From an uncultured Roseibium sp. (lineage in GTDB: Bacteria > Pseudomonadota > Alphaproteobacteria > Rhizobiales > Stappiaceae), in assembly GCF_947494555.1 (NCBI RefSeq), contig NZ_CANLVF010000003.1:248001-312000 (forward strand): a stretch of DNA of 64,000 bases. Direction: 5' to 3'. Positions 25,534 to 33,764 of the stretch are shown piece by piece (within the stretch, counting starts at the first letter, position 1; every line of letters starts with the position of its first letter). A model generated the notes under the pieces. That model saw nothing but the letters and a program-made list of their open reading frames with translations, was not told where the DNA came from and did not search any database. A program made the position numbers and the translations under genes.

Positions 25534-26061
25534 ATGAAAAAGTGGTTCGCCGCAGGACTGCTCATCTTGTCTGTGGGATACACTCTTTACGGACTGGGCA
25601 CTCTGACACTCGTTACATCCTCGGGACGACCAGCGGCCGGTTTCTTTCCATTGCTGATTGGCGTGCTGATGATGATCTCGTGTGCCGTCAACCTTTGGGG
25701 CGACTGGCGCGAGGAACTTGCACAACGCAGATCCGGCACTTTGCCACCGCATCAGGCGGATCCGGAAGCGGAGGCAAAGGCCGATGCGCTTGGAGTTGAT
25801 GCGCATGGCATCGATGGCGGGATGGACTACAGCCGCGATGTGCTGATTGTCTTCCTCTACATCTGTGGGTTTGTCGCAATCATGAAGCCGGTTGGCGCAT
25901 TCCTCGCCATGGTCCTCTTCATGCTGGCCTTCCTCTTCACGTTCAACCGGGCCCACGTCGTCAGCAACCTGATCTACAGCGTCGCCCTCCCCGGTTTTTT
26001 GTACGGGCTGTTCAAGGTCTTGCTGAACGCGTCCCTTCCAACCAGTCCGTTCGGCTTCTGA
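25534..26061 (+). CDS. tctB: Tripartite tricarboxylate transporter small membrane subunit
   Basis: A 175-residue membrane protein with four predicted helices, the usual TctB size. SSGRPAAGFFPLLIGVLMMISCAVNLW is the conserved TctB entry. A charged cytoplasmic loop of about 45 residues (RQ through DVLIV) separates the helix pairs. AGGGAGG precedes the ATG at 25534. It forms the membrane complex with TctA. Confidence 0.88.
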   Translation: MKKWFAAGLLILSVGYTLYGLGTLTLVTSSGRPAAGFFPLLIGVLMMISCAVNLWGDWREELAQRRSGTLPPHQADPEAEAKADALGVDAHGIDGGMDYSRDVLIVFLYICGFVAIMKPVGAFLAMVLFMLAFLFTFNRAHVVSNLIYSVALPGFLYGLFKVLLNASLPTSPFGF

Positions 26062-26093
26062 AGCCTTGTGCAATCTGAAAAAGGCTAAAGCAC

Positions 26094-27629
26094 ATGCTTG
26101 CTGAAATTGCGTCAAATCTGTCTCTTGGCCTGAGTGTGGCAGCGTCACCAGAAGGCTTTCTGTTCCTCGTGATCGGCGCTTTCCTCGGCATGATCGTCGG
26201 TCTCTTCCCAGGCTTTGGACCTGCTGCAGGAATTGCGGTTCTGATCCCGATGACCTTCGGTTTGCAACCCACGATCGCAATCATCATGCTCGCCGGGATT
26301 TACTACGGTTCGATGTATGGCGGCACGATCACATCGATCCTGATCAATACCCCAGGGGAATCCGCAACGGTTGCCTCTACGATCGACGGCTACCCGCTCG
26401 CCCAGAAGGGACGCGCCGGTCCCGCCCTTGTGATGCAGGCGATCGCTTCCTTCTTTGGCGGCACGGTCGGTGTCGTTTTGATCACCGCGCTTGCGCCCTC
26501 GCTTGCGAATTTCGCCGCGTCCTTCGGTCCATCCGAATACTTCCTGATCATCGCGGTTGGCCTTTTGATGCTGACGACCATGATGGGAGACAACAAGTTC
26601 AAGGGGTTCATTTCAGCCCTGATCGGATTTGCTGTCGGAACGGTAGGCGTCGACGTGATGAGCGGCCAGCAACGCTTTACCTTCGGCTCTCCCGAGCTGA
26701 TCGGCGGGGTCTATTTTGTGGCTGTTGCGATCGGCCTCTTCGGGATCGGCGAACTGCTGCATTGTGTCTTCAAAGGACAGCATCGCCAGCCCGCCAAACG
26801 CCTGCGCATCAGCTTCCGCGACAAGGAATTTTGGCCGTCGAAAGAGGACTACTACCAGTCGCGTTGGACCTTCTGGCGAGGATCCGGGATCGGCTTCATC
26901 GCCGGCGTCCTTCCAGGGTCGGGCGCAACGCTCGGATCGATCATCGGTTACTCGGTGGAAAAAAAGGTCGCCAAGGACCCGGAAAAGTTCGGCAAAGGTG
27001 AGATGCGCGGTCTCGTCGCTCCCGAGGCCGCCAACAACGCGGCATCTGCCGGGGCAATGGTTCCCTTGCTGTCGCTTGGCATTCCAGGATCCGGGGCGAC
27101 CGCCGTCTTGCTCGGAGCATTCCTCATGTGGGGTCTGCAGCCCGGACCGCTTCTCATCGTGAACGATCCGGAGTTCGTCTGGGGTCTGATCGCCAGCATG
27201 TATCTCGGCAACATGATCCTGATCGCGATGAGCATCTTTGCAATTCCGCTCTTCGTGAAGTTTCTGGATGTGCCATACGTCAATGTCGTTCCGGTTATCG
27301 TGCTTCTTTGCATCATCGGCGCGTTCGCCATCAATGCCAGTATCATAGAAACCTGGATCCTGGTCGTGAGCGGATTAATCGGCTTTGCGATGAAGAGATA
27401 TGGCTATTCGCCTGCTGCAACCGTGCTGGCTCTGGTGCTTGGCTCGATGGCCGAAGAAACGTTCCTGCAGAGCTACATCATATCGCAAGGAACAATGAGC
27501 CTCTTCTGGGAACGGCCTGTCTCCCTGGTGCTCTTTATCGTTTTGCTCTCAATCGTCGTTTTGCCGCTGGTTCTGACACTTCTGAACCGCAGCAAAAATG
27601 CCAGGGAGGGTGTGTCCAACGGTGCTTGA
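26094..27629 (+). CDS. tctA: Tripartite tricarboxylate transporter large permease
   Basis: A 511-residue permease with about eleven helices. The conserved TctA motifs PGFGPAAGIAVLIPMTFGL (about 43-61), YYGSMYGGTITSILINTPGE and APEAANNAASAGAMVPLLSLGIPG are all present. It carries out the sodium- or proton-driven uptake step for ligands delivered by TctC. It is the last transporter gene. The GntR regulator starts about 175 bp downstream, with a dyad between them. Confidence 0.94.
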   Translation: MLAEIASNLSLGLSVAASPEGFLFLVIGAFLGMIVGLFPGFGPAAGIAVLIPMTFGLQPTIAIIMLAGIYYGSMYGGTITSILINTPGESATVASTIDGYPLAQKGRAGPALVMQAIASFFGGTVGVVLITALAPSLANFAASFGPSEYFLIIAVGLLMLTTMMGDNKFKGFISALIGFAVGTVGVDVMSGQQRFTFGSPELIGGVYFVAVAIGLFGIGELLHCVFKGQHRQPAKRLRISFRDKEFWPSKEDYYQSRWTFWRGSGIGFIAGVLPGSGATLGSIIGYSVEKKVAKDPEKFGKGEMRGLVAPEAANNAASAGAMVPLLSLGIPGSGATAVLLGAFLMWGLQPGPLLIVNDPEFVWGLIASMYLGNMILIAMSIFAIPLFVKFLDVPYVNVVPVIVLLCIIGAFAINASIIETWILVVSGLIGFAMKRYGYSPAATVLALVLGSMAEETFLQSYIISQGTMSLFWERPVSLVLFIVLLSIVVLPLVLTLLNRSKNAREGVSNGA

Positions 27630-27733
27630 GGCATCCCGGACGGAACTGCAGATACGAAACGCCGCTGTCTCACTTGGACGATGGTACTTGGTCTGGTTTA
27701 ACGCACATGATTTTTCGTTGTTCAAAAGCCAAA

Positions 27734-27768
27734 AAGATTGCGCAAACTCCATATCGGTGTGCAATCTT
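27734..27768. promoter_or_regulatory. Dyad upstream of the GntR regulator gene
   Basis: Arms AAGATTGCGCA (27734-27744) and TGTGCAATCTT (27758-27768) with one mismatch and a 13-nt spacer lie 38 bp before the TTG start. The GCAATCTT half is shared with the tctC promoter dyad, consistent with autoregulation. It could also act as a weak terminator for tctA. Confidence 0.5.
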
Positions 27769-27805
27769 GTGATCGTGTCTTAAGCCCCTGAAAGAGTGTC
27801 CTATC

Positions 27806-28717
27806 TTGTCATCAAGCGAACTTTCGAACCGGATTTCAAAACGGATTGCTCAAGAAATCTCAACCGGAAGTCTTGCGACGGGTGAGCATCTGGGCGCGCA
27901 GCAAGTAGCTGATCGATATGGTGTTTCGCGAACGCCCGTTCGTGAAGCCATGCAGTTTCTGGAGAAACAAGGTCTTTTGGTGCGAGAAGCCAACAGAGGG
28001 TACTTCGTAGCGGAAACAGCATCGAGTGACATTCCCGAACTCCTCACTGACAAGTGGGCGACAGATGTTGATGACTACCAGCTGCTGGCGGACGACTGGT
28101 TGATGGATCGGCTCCCCGAAGAGGTCACCGAACAATTCCTGCGACAACGATACGATCTGACCAAGGCGAAGCTGAATGACATTCTGTTGCGCGCGGTGCG
28201 AGAGGGCTGGGCTGAGCGAAAAGACGGATATGGCTGGCGCTTCCTGCCTGTCGCGAAGACGGCGGAAGCCTTCGACGAGATTTACCGCTTCAGGATGGCA
28301 ATCGAGCCCGCGGCGATGCTTGAACCGAGTTTTGAAATCAACCGGAAAGTGCTTGAAGAACAGCGCCGTATGCAGGAACGCATGCTCGAGTCAGACCTCG
28401 ACAGGTTCCAGCCGGAACAGCTTTTGAAGAACGGCTCTCTCTTTCACGAAGAGATCATCAAGCTGTCAAACAACCCCTATTTCCATACGGCGCTTCAAAG
28501 GGTCAATCAGATGCGCCGGCTGATGGAGTATCGCGCCAAGATCGACAGAAACCGGCTTGTCGAACAATGTACCGAACATCTGGAGATCATCACGCTTCTG
28601 GAACGCGGCGAGGTCGCTGATGCGTCCTACCTCATGCGCCGGCATCTGAGCGGCGCGCTCAAACGAAAGTCCCCGATTGCCTGGTCCTGGTCTGAAGAAA
28701 TTGTCAAAGAGAAATGA
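27806..28717 (+). CDS. GntR-family regulator with two winged-helix segments
   Basis: A 303-residue regulator with a TTG start. No nearby ATG fits, and the first helix of the DNA-binding domain begins at once (SNRISKRIAQEISTG). The N-terminal GntR winged helix ends in RTPVREAMQFLEKQGLLVREANRGYF (about 45-70). Residues about 90-150 (FLRQRYDLTKAKLNDILLRAVREGW, then KDGYGWRFLP) look like a second, diverged winged helix before the FCD-type helical ligand domain. Most FadR/FCD members have about 230 residues. It probably controls the tct and acid-sugar genes through the TGCAATCTT dyads. Confidence 0.86.
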   Translation: MSSSELSNRISKRIAQEISTGSLATGEHLGAQQVADRYGVSRTPVREAMQFLEKQGLLVREANRGYFVAETASSDIPELLTDKWATDVDDYQLLADDWLMDRLPEEVTEQFLRQRYDLTKAKLNDILLRAVREGWAERKDGYGWRFLPVAKTAEAFDEIYRFRMAIEPAAMLEPSFEINRKVLEEQRRMQERMLESDLDRFQPEQLLKNGSLFHEEIIKLSNNPYFHTALQRVNQMRRLMEYRAKIDRNRLVEQCTEHLEIITLLERGEVADASYLMRRHLSGALKRKSPIAWSWSEEIVKEK

Positions 28718-28863
28718 CAACAGGTTTTGGCTTACAATTATGGACTGTGACTTGCACCTAAGGCATTCCGTTCGGCAAGTTGGCTCCGCAATGCGACCAG
28801 CGGTTCAGCGCCTCCCCCCGATTTTCGACGCGCTGACGTCAAGGTTCTGATACACTCGCACAC

Positions 28864-29292
28864 ATGTTGCGGGTACTTTCGATTTTGTTGCTCAGCTGCG
28901 GTCCGGCTTTGGCCTGGGAAGTCCGGACGGGGCCCATATGCGAGCTTGTCCATGAGGGCGAGAACGCGTCTGTCCGCGTCACCTACGATCCGGCAATCCC
29001 GCTCTATGCGCTTGAGATCATGCCAGGAAATCCCTGGGCGGACGGCCCGCTCTTTGCAATGCGTTTTGATGGACCGCGCGGCAATACAATCGCAACCGAC
29101 CGTCACGTGATCACGGGTGGCGGGGCAACCCTGACTGTGACCGACAGGGGCTTCGGCAACGTTCTGAACGGACTTGAATTCAATCACACAGCGACCGCAC
29201 TTCTGGGCGACCGGGCAGTGGCCCTGCCCCTTGACGGTGCCGCACCGGCCGTTCGCGAGTTCCGGGCCTGCGCCTCCGGGCTCGTTGCCTGA
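28864..29292 (+). CDS. Small exported protein of unknown function
   Basis: A 142-residue protein. Residues 1-18 (MLRVLSILLLSCGPALAW) form a signal peptide, so it is probably periplasmic. The mature part is mostly beta-strand-like with no enzyme motif I recognise; paired cysteines (CELVHEGE and the C-terminal ACAS) could form a disulfide. It stands alone between the GntR gene and the convergent TAXI-TRAP operon. Hydrophobic pattern and codon use look genuine. The function is unknown. Confidence 0.7.
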   Translation: MLRVLSILLLSCGPALAWEVRTGPICELVHEGENASVRVTYDPAIPLYALEIMPGNPWADGPLFAMRFDGPRGNTIATDRHVITGGGATLTVTDRGFGNVLNGLEFNHTATALLGDRAVALPLDGAAPAVREFRACASGLVA

Positions 29293-29344
29293 AAACGTCA
29301 CCAGACAATCACCAAACCCCGAAGGTTTGCCTTCTCCAACAAAG

Positions 29345-29392
29345 CAAAAACCAGAACCTGGCCGGAAGCCGGATGCGCGCTGCGATCCGGCT
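29345..29392 (-). terminator. Terminator region of the TAXI-TRAP/sulfatase operon
   Basis: On the minus strand, just after the binding-protein stop, AGCCGGAT/ATCCGGCT (29367-29374 with 29385-29392) forms an 8-bp stem. A short CCAG-GTT-CTGG hairpin then runs straight into TTTTTG (29345-29361). Together they make a credible intrinsic terminator. Confidence 0.55.
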
Positions 29393-29407
29393 CCGCCGAT
29401 CTTGCCG

Positions 29408-30382
29408 CTACTCGGTTGCGCCAACCTCGCGGTAGTAACGCTCAGCGCCGGGGTGCAGTTCCATGAGCCCGCGTTTGGAGGCGGCAAACTTGACGTCGAG
29501 CGCCTTTGCCCACGGGGCTTCAGACGTCACCTGTTCCAGATTGTCCCAGAAGGTCTTGGTGATCTTGTAGACGGTTTCCTCGTCGAGATCCGCGCGGACG
29601 CCAATGCCGACGGCGGTATCGAAGGACATCACGGCGCTGTCGTTCATCTGGCCGTCATACATGCCAGCGGGAACTTCCGCGCGGTAGCGCCACTTTCCGA
29701 GCCACTTGTCGACCTCTTCGCCCTCGTCACTTTCCGGTCCGATGAAGCGCAGGTTTTCGGTCTCGGTAAACTGGATAAACTGACCACACGGGTCGAGGCA
29801 GCCGTTCACATAAACGTCAATCTTGCCGTCCAGGAAGGCCTGAAATCCGGTCTGCCAATTGGCCTTGATGGCATCATAGTCTTCATCGACCACAAGGCCC
29901 GTCGTCGCTTCCACCCAGCCACGTGCCGCGTTGTAGGCACCGCCACCTTGCGGGCCGAGAAAGACCGATGCGCCTTCAAGGTCGTCCAGAACCTGAATGT
30001 CGCTGTTATCGCGAACGGTAAAGTGATACTGGCCATACGGGAACCACATGAGGAGCTTGTAGTTCTTGGCGAGTTCTGGAGCGTCCGCTTCTTTGGCGTA
30101 CATCGCCTTGCCGGCGGACATCAGGTTGTAGATGACCGGGCTGGTCATGGACATGTCCAGGTTGCCGCGTGCGACTTCCATCATGTGCAGTGTCGCCGCG
30201 CCGCCACCTGAAACTTCGATTTCAATATCATCCAGATTGTCGGTCACGATGTTTGCAAAGGTCGCCATCGTAATCGCCTGGCCGAGGCTCGGGGCGATCG
30301 TTGCCATTTTCAAAGTTTCCTGGGCCCCGACCGGTGCCGTCCAGATCATTGCCGCAGATGCAGCGACTGCTAGTTTCCGCAT
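29408..30382 (-). CDS. TAXI-family TRAP transporter solute-binding protein
   Basis: A 324-residue exported protein starting at 30382 (GGGAGGA upstream) with a signal peptide ending in VGAQ. ETLKMATIAPSLGQAITMATFANIV and VFLGPQGGGAYNAARGWV are typical of TAXI binding proteins, which serve transporters with one fused permease. It is the last gene of a four-gene operon (sulfatase, metallohydrolase, fused permease, binding protein) and would deliver an organic anion, perhaps a sulfate ester or its product. Confidence 0.87.
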   Translation of the reverse strand: MRKLAVAASAAMIWTAPVGAQETLKMATIAPSLGQAITMATFANIVTDNLDDIEIEVSGGGAATLHMMEVARGNLDMSMTSPVIYNLMSAGKAMYAKEADAPELAKNYKLLMWFPYGQYHFTVRDNSDIQVLDDLEGASVFLGPQGGGAYNAARGWVEATTGLVVDEDYDAIKANWQTGFQAFLDGKIDVYVNGCLDPCGQFIQFTETENLRFIGPESDEGEEVDKWLGKWRYRAEVPAGMYDGQMNDSAVMSFDTAVGIGVRADLDEETVYKITKTFWDNLEQVTSEAPWAKALDVKFAASKRGLMELHPGAERYYREVGATE

Positions 30383-30417
30383 GTGATGTCCTCCCTGACA
30401 AATGCGTTTCAAAACCG

Positions 30418-32499
30418 TCAGGCCGACTTTGCGTCGACCGGTGACGGGTCTCCTCCCAAAAACCGGTGTCCGATGACCAGGCAGATCCCGACAAGCAGTG
30501 CCGATCCGGCGATTGCCATGTTCGGTATGAGCAGGGCGACGCCGGTGATGCCGCGCAAAATCCGCTCAAGCGAATAGAGCCGGTTCTTCTCAAAGCCCGT
30601 CAATGCCGATGTCAAAAGCCACATGGCCAGCGCGAATGCGATGACGATCCAGCCAAGATCAATCCAGGTCACGGTTGCAATATCGATCATCGCCTTCGAT
30701 GTCGGCACTTCACCGCCGAACCAGGCAAACAGGACCTGCAGCTTGTAAAGAACTGCGGGGTGATAGACGAAAACGAACGGAATGATGAAGCCGGCCAGTG
30801 CGAGCCGCGCGGCCTGAAACCCGGTGCGAACCGGATCGGCCCCGGCAATGGGCGCAGCGGCAAAGGCCGCCAGCGCAACCGGGGGCGTCACGGTCGAGAT
30901 AACAGCGAAGAAGACCACGAACAGATGCAAGGTGAGCGGTGCGATGCCGACAGCTTCAATACCGGAGCTGAGCGCGATGACGATGATGAAATAGGTCGCA
31001 CCGGGCGGCAGTCCCATGCCGAGAACGATCGCACCGAGCGCGACGACCACCAGCGTACCGAACAGCGGCCCGCCCGCGAGCTGCGCCAGAAGCAGCGACA
31101 AGCGGCCACTGAACCCGGACACCTGGATCAGGCCAACGATCAGCCCGATGGCCGTGACGATGACAATGATTGACGCGGACATGCGGCCCGCGCTGACGAA
31201 GGCCTGATAGAGCTTTTCAGGCGAGCGGAAACTGCGGAACAGCAGGAGCGCGCATGCAAGTGCAACCATGAAGCCGTAGAAGCCGGCCTTCGGAACGGAG
31301 GGCTGAACAAACAGGAAGTAACTCAGCACGCCCAATGGCAAGACAAAGACCAGGCACTGCACGCGTTCGGCGCCTGTCAGGCGTGGCCGCTCTTCAACCG
31401 GCAGCGGACCGACACCCTGACGGCGTGCTTCGAAATAAACGGTCAGGAAGGTGCCAAGATAGAAGAAAATCGCCGGAATGATCGCGGCTATCACGATGTA
31501 GCGATACTCAAGCCCGATTTGGCCTGCGACGAAGAAGGCAACAACACCCATCACAGGCGGCATCACCTGCCCACCGGTGGAGGCAGCTGCCTCCACAGCC
31601 GCGGCAAAGGCCGGACGGAAGCCGGAGCGCTTGATTACCGGGATGGTCATGACCCCGGTGGAGACCACATTTGAAATCGCCGCACCGCTCAAGGTTCCAA
31701 AGAGCGCGGAACTCGCAACGGCCGCATGTGCCGCTCCGCCCGTCAGACCCCCAGTCAGCCGGTTGGCTATCTTCATCAGAAGATCCCCTGCCCCGCTGGC
31801 CATCAGCACCGCGCCGAAGACGATGAAGATCAGCACGTTGCCGGAGACAACCTGCAACGGTTGACCGAACATGCCGCCGGTCTGTGACCAGAAATTCAGC
31901 ACCATGGAGCGCATGCTCTGGGCCAGGGTCGCTTCGGAACCTGCGAGAATGCCCGTCCAGTCCGGCAACCAGCCACGCACGAAGAAATAGATGATCCAGA
32001 AAAGGCAAAAGCCGACGATGAAGGAGCCGAAATTGCGCCAGGTCAGATAAAGAACCAGCACGGTTGCGAGCGGAAACAGCACGAAGTCTATAGGACGCGC
32101 CGAGGGTAACGCACCGCCATCGACCGCAAAGAGGTTTGCGACCCACAAGGAGAACACGGCCGTTGATGCAACGGCCAGAAGCCATTTCACCCATGGGCGC
32201 GTTTCGGCGAGGCTGAGAAAGGAAACTGCGAAGGAGAAGAGGATCGGCAAGCCAAGGATCAACCCGGTCGGCAACAGAAAGGCGCGTTCGAACGAACGGT
32301 AACTTCCACCCAGCCAGTGTTCGCGAAATAAGAGCCGCTGCTGCCGCCTGGACAATTCGTCAAAGCCTGGCGTTGTTACCTCGATGATCCAGCGAACGAA
32401 TTCCGAAAGCGGACCGGACGCGGCGAAGACCAGAATGACCAGGGCAAAGACAAAAGCCAAAAGGTCGGCGAACCGCTGTTCAATTCCGGATTTCGTCAT
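30418..32499 (-). CDS. TRAP transporter fused permease (4TM/12TM, TAXI type)
   Basis: A 693-residue protein with DctQ-like helices fused before the DctM-like domain, the arrangement found in TAXI systems. The large-subunit motifs GALFGTLSGAAISNVVSTGVMTIP-like (SSALFGTLSGAAISN), AAVEAAASTGGQVMPPVMG and LGMGLPPGATYFIIV are intact. At least fifteen hydrophobic segments are visible. Its start overlaps the metallohydrolase stop by 4 bp (32496-32499). It is coupled with the binding protein gene 35 bp downstream. Confidence 0.92.
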   Translation of the reverse strand: MTKSGIEQRFADLLAFVFALVILVFAASGPLSEFVRWIIEVTTPGFDELSRRQQRLLFREHWLGGSYRSFERAFLLPTGLILGLPILFSFAVSFLSLAETRPWVKWLLAVASTAVFSLWVANLFAVDGGALPSARPIDFVLFPLATVLVLYLTWRNFGSFIVGFCLFWIIYFFVRGWLPDWTGILAGSEATLAQSMRSMVLNFWSQTGGMFGQPLQVVSGNVLIFIVFGAVLMASGAGDLLMKIANRLTGGLTGGAAHAAVASSALFGTLSGAAISNVVSTGVMTIPVIKRSGFRPAFAAAVEAAASTGGQVMPPVMGVVAFFVAGQIGLEYRYIVIAAIIPAIFFYLGTFLTVYFEARRQGVGPLPVEERPRLTGAERVQCLVFVLPLGVLSYFLFVQPSVPKAGFYGFMVALACALLLFRSFRSPEKLYQAFVSAGRMSASIIVIVTAIGLIVGLIQVSGFSGRLSLLLAQLAGGPLFGTLVVVALGAIVLGMGLPPGATYFIIVIALSSGIEAVGIAPLTLHLFVVFFAVISTVTPPVALAAFAAAPIAGADPVRTGFQAARLALAGFIIPFVFVYHPAVLYKLQVLFAWFGGEVPTSKAMIDIATVTWIDLGWIVIAFALAMWLLTSALTGFEKNRLYSLERILRGITGVALLIPNMAIAGSALLVGICLVIGHRFLGGDPSPVDAKSA

Positions 32500-33761
32500 T
32501 TGGCCGCCTCCCCGTTGCGCAGGCGGCGCGCGTGCCAGAGATAGGTGTTGCGGGCTGTCGCGTTGATCTCAGTTTCGGCCAGCTGCTCCATCGTCTCGGC
32601 CTTCAGAGGCTCTGCCGCGCGGCCCAGCGCGATCAGGTGGTCGCATAGTTCAAGCTTCCACTGCGGATCTTCAGTCGATTGCGCCGCAGCCATGAGCGCG
32701 TCAGCACCGCCCGCAAGCTTCGCCATGTGCGCAGCTCTTTGGGCCGAGGACAGGGTGCCAAGATGCGTAGGATTACCGTCGTACCAGCCGAGTGTCCCGG
32801 TTGCGAAGGCGCGTGCCGACCAGGCCGCCTTGCCGTAGAACTCGCCAAGCCAGGGCTTATCCGCAACTTCTTCGGGCAAGCTGAGACCGGCGACGATATC
32901 GTCCATGGACAGTCCGGCATCCATGCCGTCGGCCGTGTGCCGCATCACGTGGCGAATGGCTTCGCGGGTCGAGCTCAGCACCTCGCGGACCTTGTCCTTG
33001 CCGAAGATTGGCATTGTGTGGCCGGGGGCCAGCACATTGGCACCGAGACCTTCGAGCAGCTGAAGACTGTCGGCCCATGCGGCAAAGTCGCGATAAGGCG
33101 TTCCGCGGATCGCATAGAGATTTGGAAAGGCGTGATACCAGTTGTCACCCGGGAACAGGATTGCAGTATCCTCCAGCCAGACCGCCATATGATCCTCGGT
33201 TTCGCCGGGCGCCATGATCAGCCTTGCCGCGACACCGTCGAGATCGATCTCCCGATCGTTTTCCACCATCACTGTCGGCGGCAGAAAACCTGCGCCCAGG
33301 CCTTCCATCGGCCGGTCTCCCGGACCGCATCCGAGTGAGACACGTTCCTCAGGTGACAGGCCGATACCGAATTGCGCGGCCGTCCTTCGGTTCAGCGCCT
33401 TGTGCGGGGCGATCAGCCGCTCGTCCTGCCCAACCAGATCCGACTTGAACTTTGCATTGGCGATGACCGGGATATCATGCCCTTCGGCGAACACGCTTGC
33501 GCCTGAGATGTGATCCCGGTGGCTGTGGGTGTAGATGATCCGCGCAACGGGCTTGCCGGTAAGCTTGCGGATTTCGGCGAGAACATTCTTTGCAGCACCG
33601 GTACTCTCGGAGGTGTCGATTACCGTCAGCGTGGTGTTTCCCTCCAAAACGTGCTGGGTCGACGCTGCATATCCAACCGCGGTCCAGACGCCAGGCGCCA
33701 ATTCGACAATCGACTTGCGGAACTGGGTTTCGTTGTGGTGGAGAAGATCTGCATTCGGCAT
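32496..33761 (-). CDS. Alkylsulfatase-like metallo-beta-lactamase-fold hydrolase
   Basis: A 421-residue metallohydrolase. The zinc motif THSHRDHISG (His 79, His 81, Asp 83, His 84) and later ligands in APGETEDHMAVWL and LFPGDNWYHAFPNLYAIRG match the SdsA/alkylsulfatase branch, including the downstream alkyl-SF dimerisation helices. The SCP2-like C-terminal domain of full SdsA enzymes (about 650 residues) is missing. There is no signal peptide, so it acts in the cytoplasm. It lies between a TAXI-TRAP permease and an FGly-type sulfatase, so sulfate-ester hydrolysis is plausible but unproven. Confidence 0.82.
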   Translation of the reverse strand: MPNADLLHHNETQFRKSIVELAPGVWTAVGYAASTQHVLEGNTTLTVIDTSESTGAAKNVLAEIRKLTGKPVARIIYTHSHRDHISGASVFAEGHDIPVIANAKFKSDLVGQDERLIAPHKALNRRTAAQFGIGLSPEERVSLGCGPGDRPMEGLGAGFLPPTVMVENDREIDLDGVAARLIMAPGETEDHMAVWLEDTAILFPGDNWYHAFPNLYAIRGTPYRDFAAWADSLQLLEGLGANVLAPGHTMPIFGKDKVREVLSSTREAIRHVMRHTADGMDAGLSMDDIVAGLSLPEEVADKPWLGEFYGKAAWSARAFATGTLGWYDGNPTHLGTLSSAQRAAHMAKLAGGADALMAAAQSTEDPQWKLELCDHLIALGRAAEPLKAETMEQLAETEINATARNTYLWHARRLRNGEAAK

Positions 33762-33764
33762 GGG

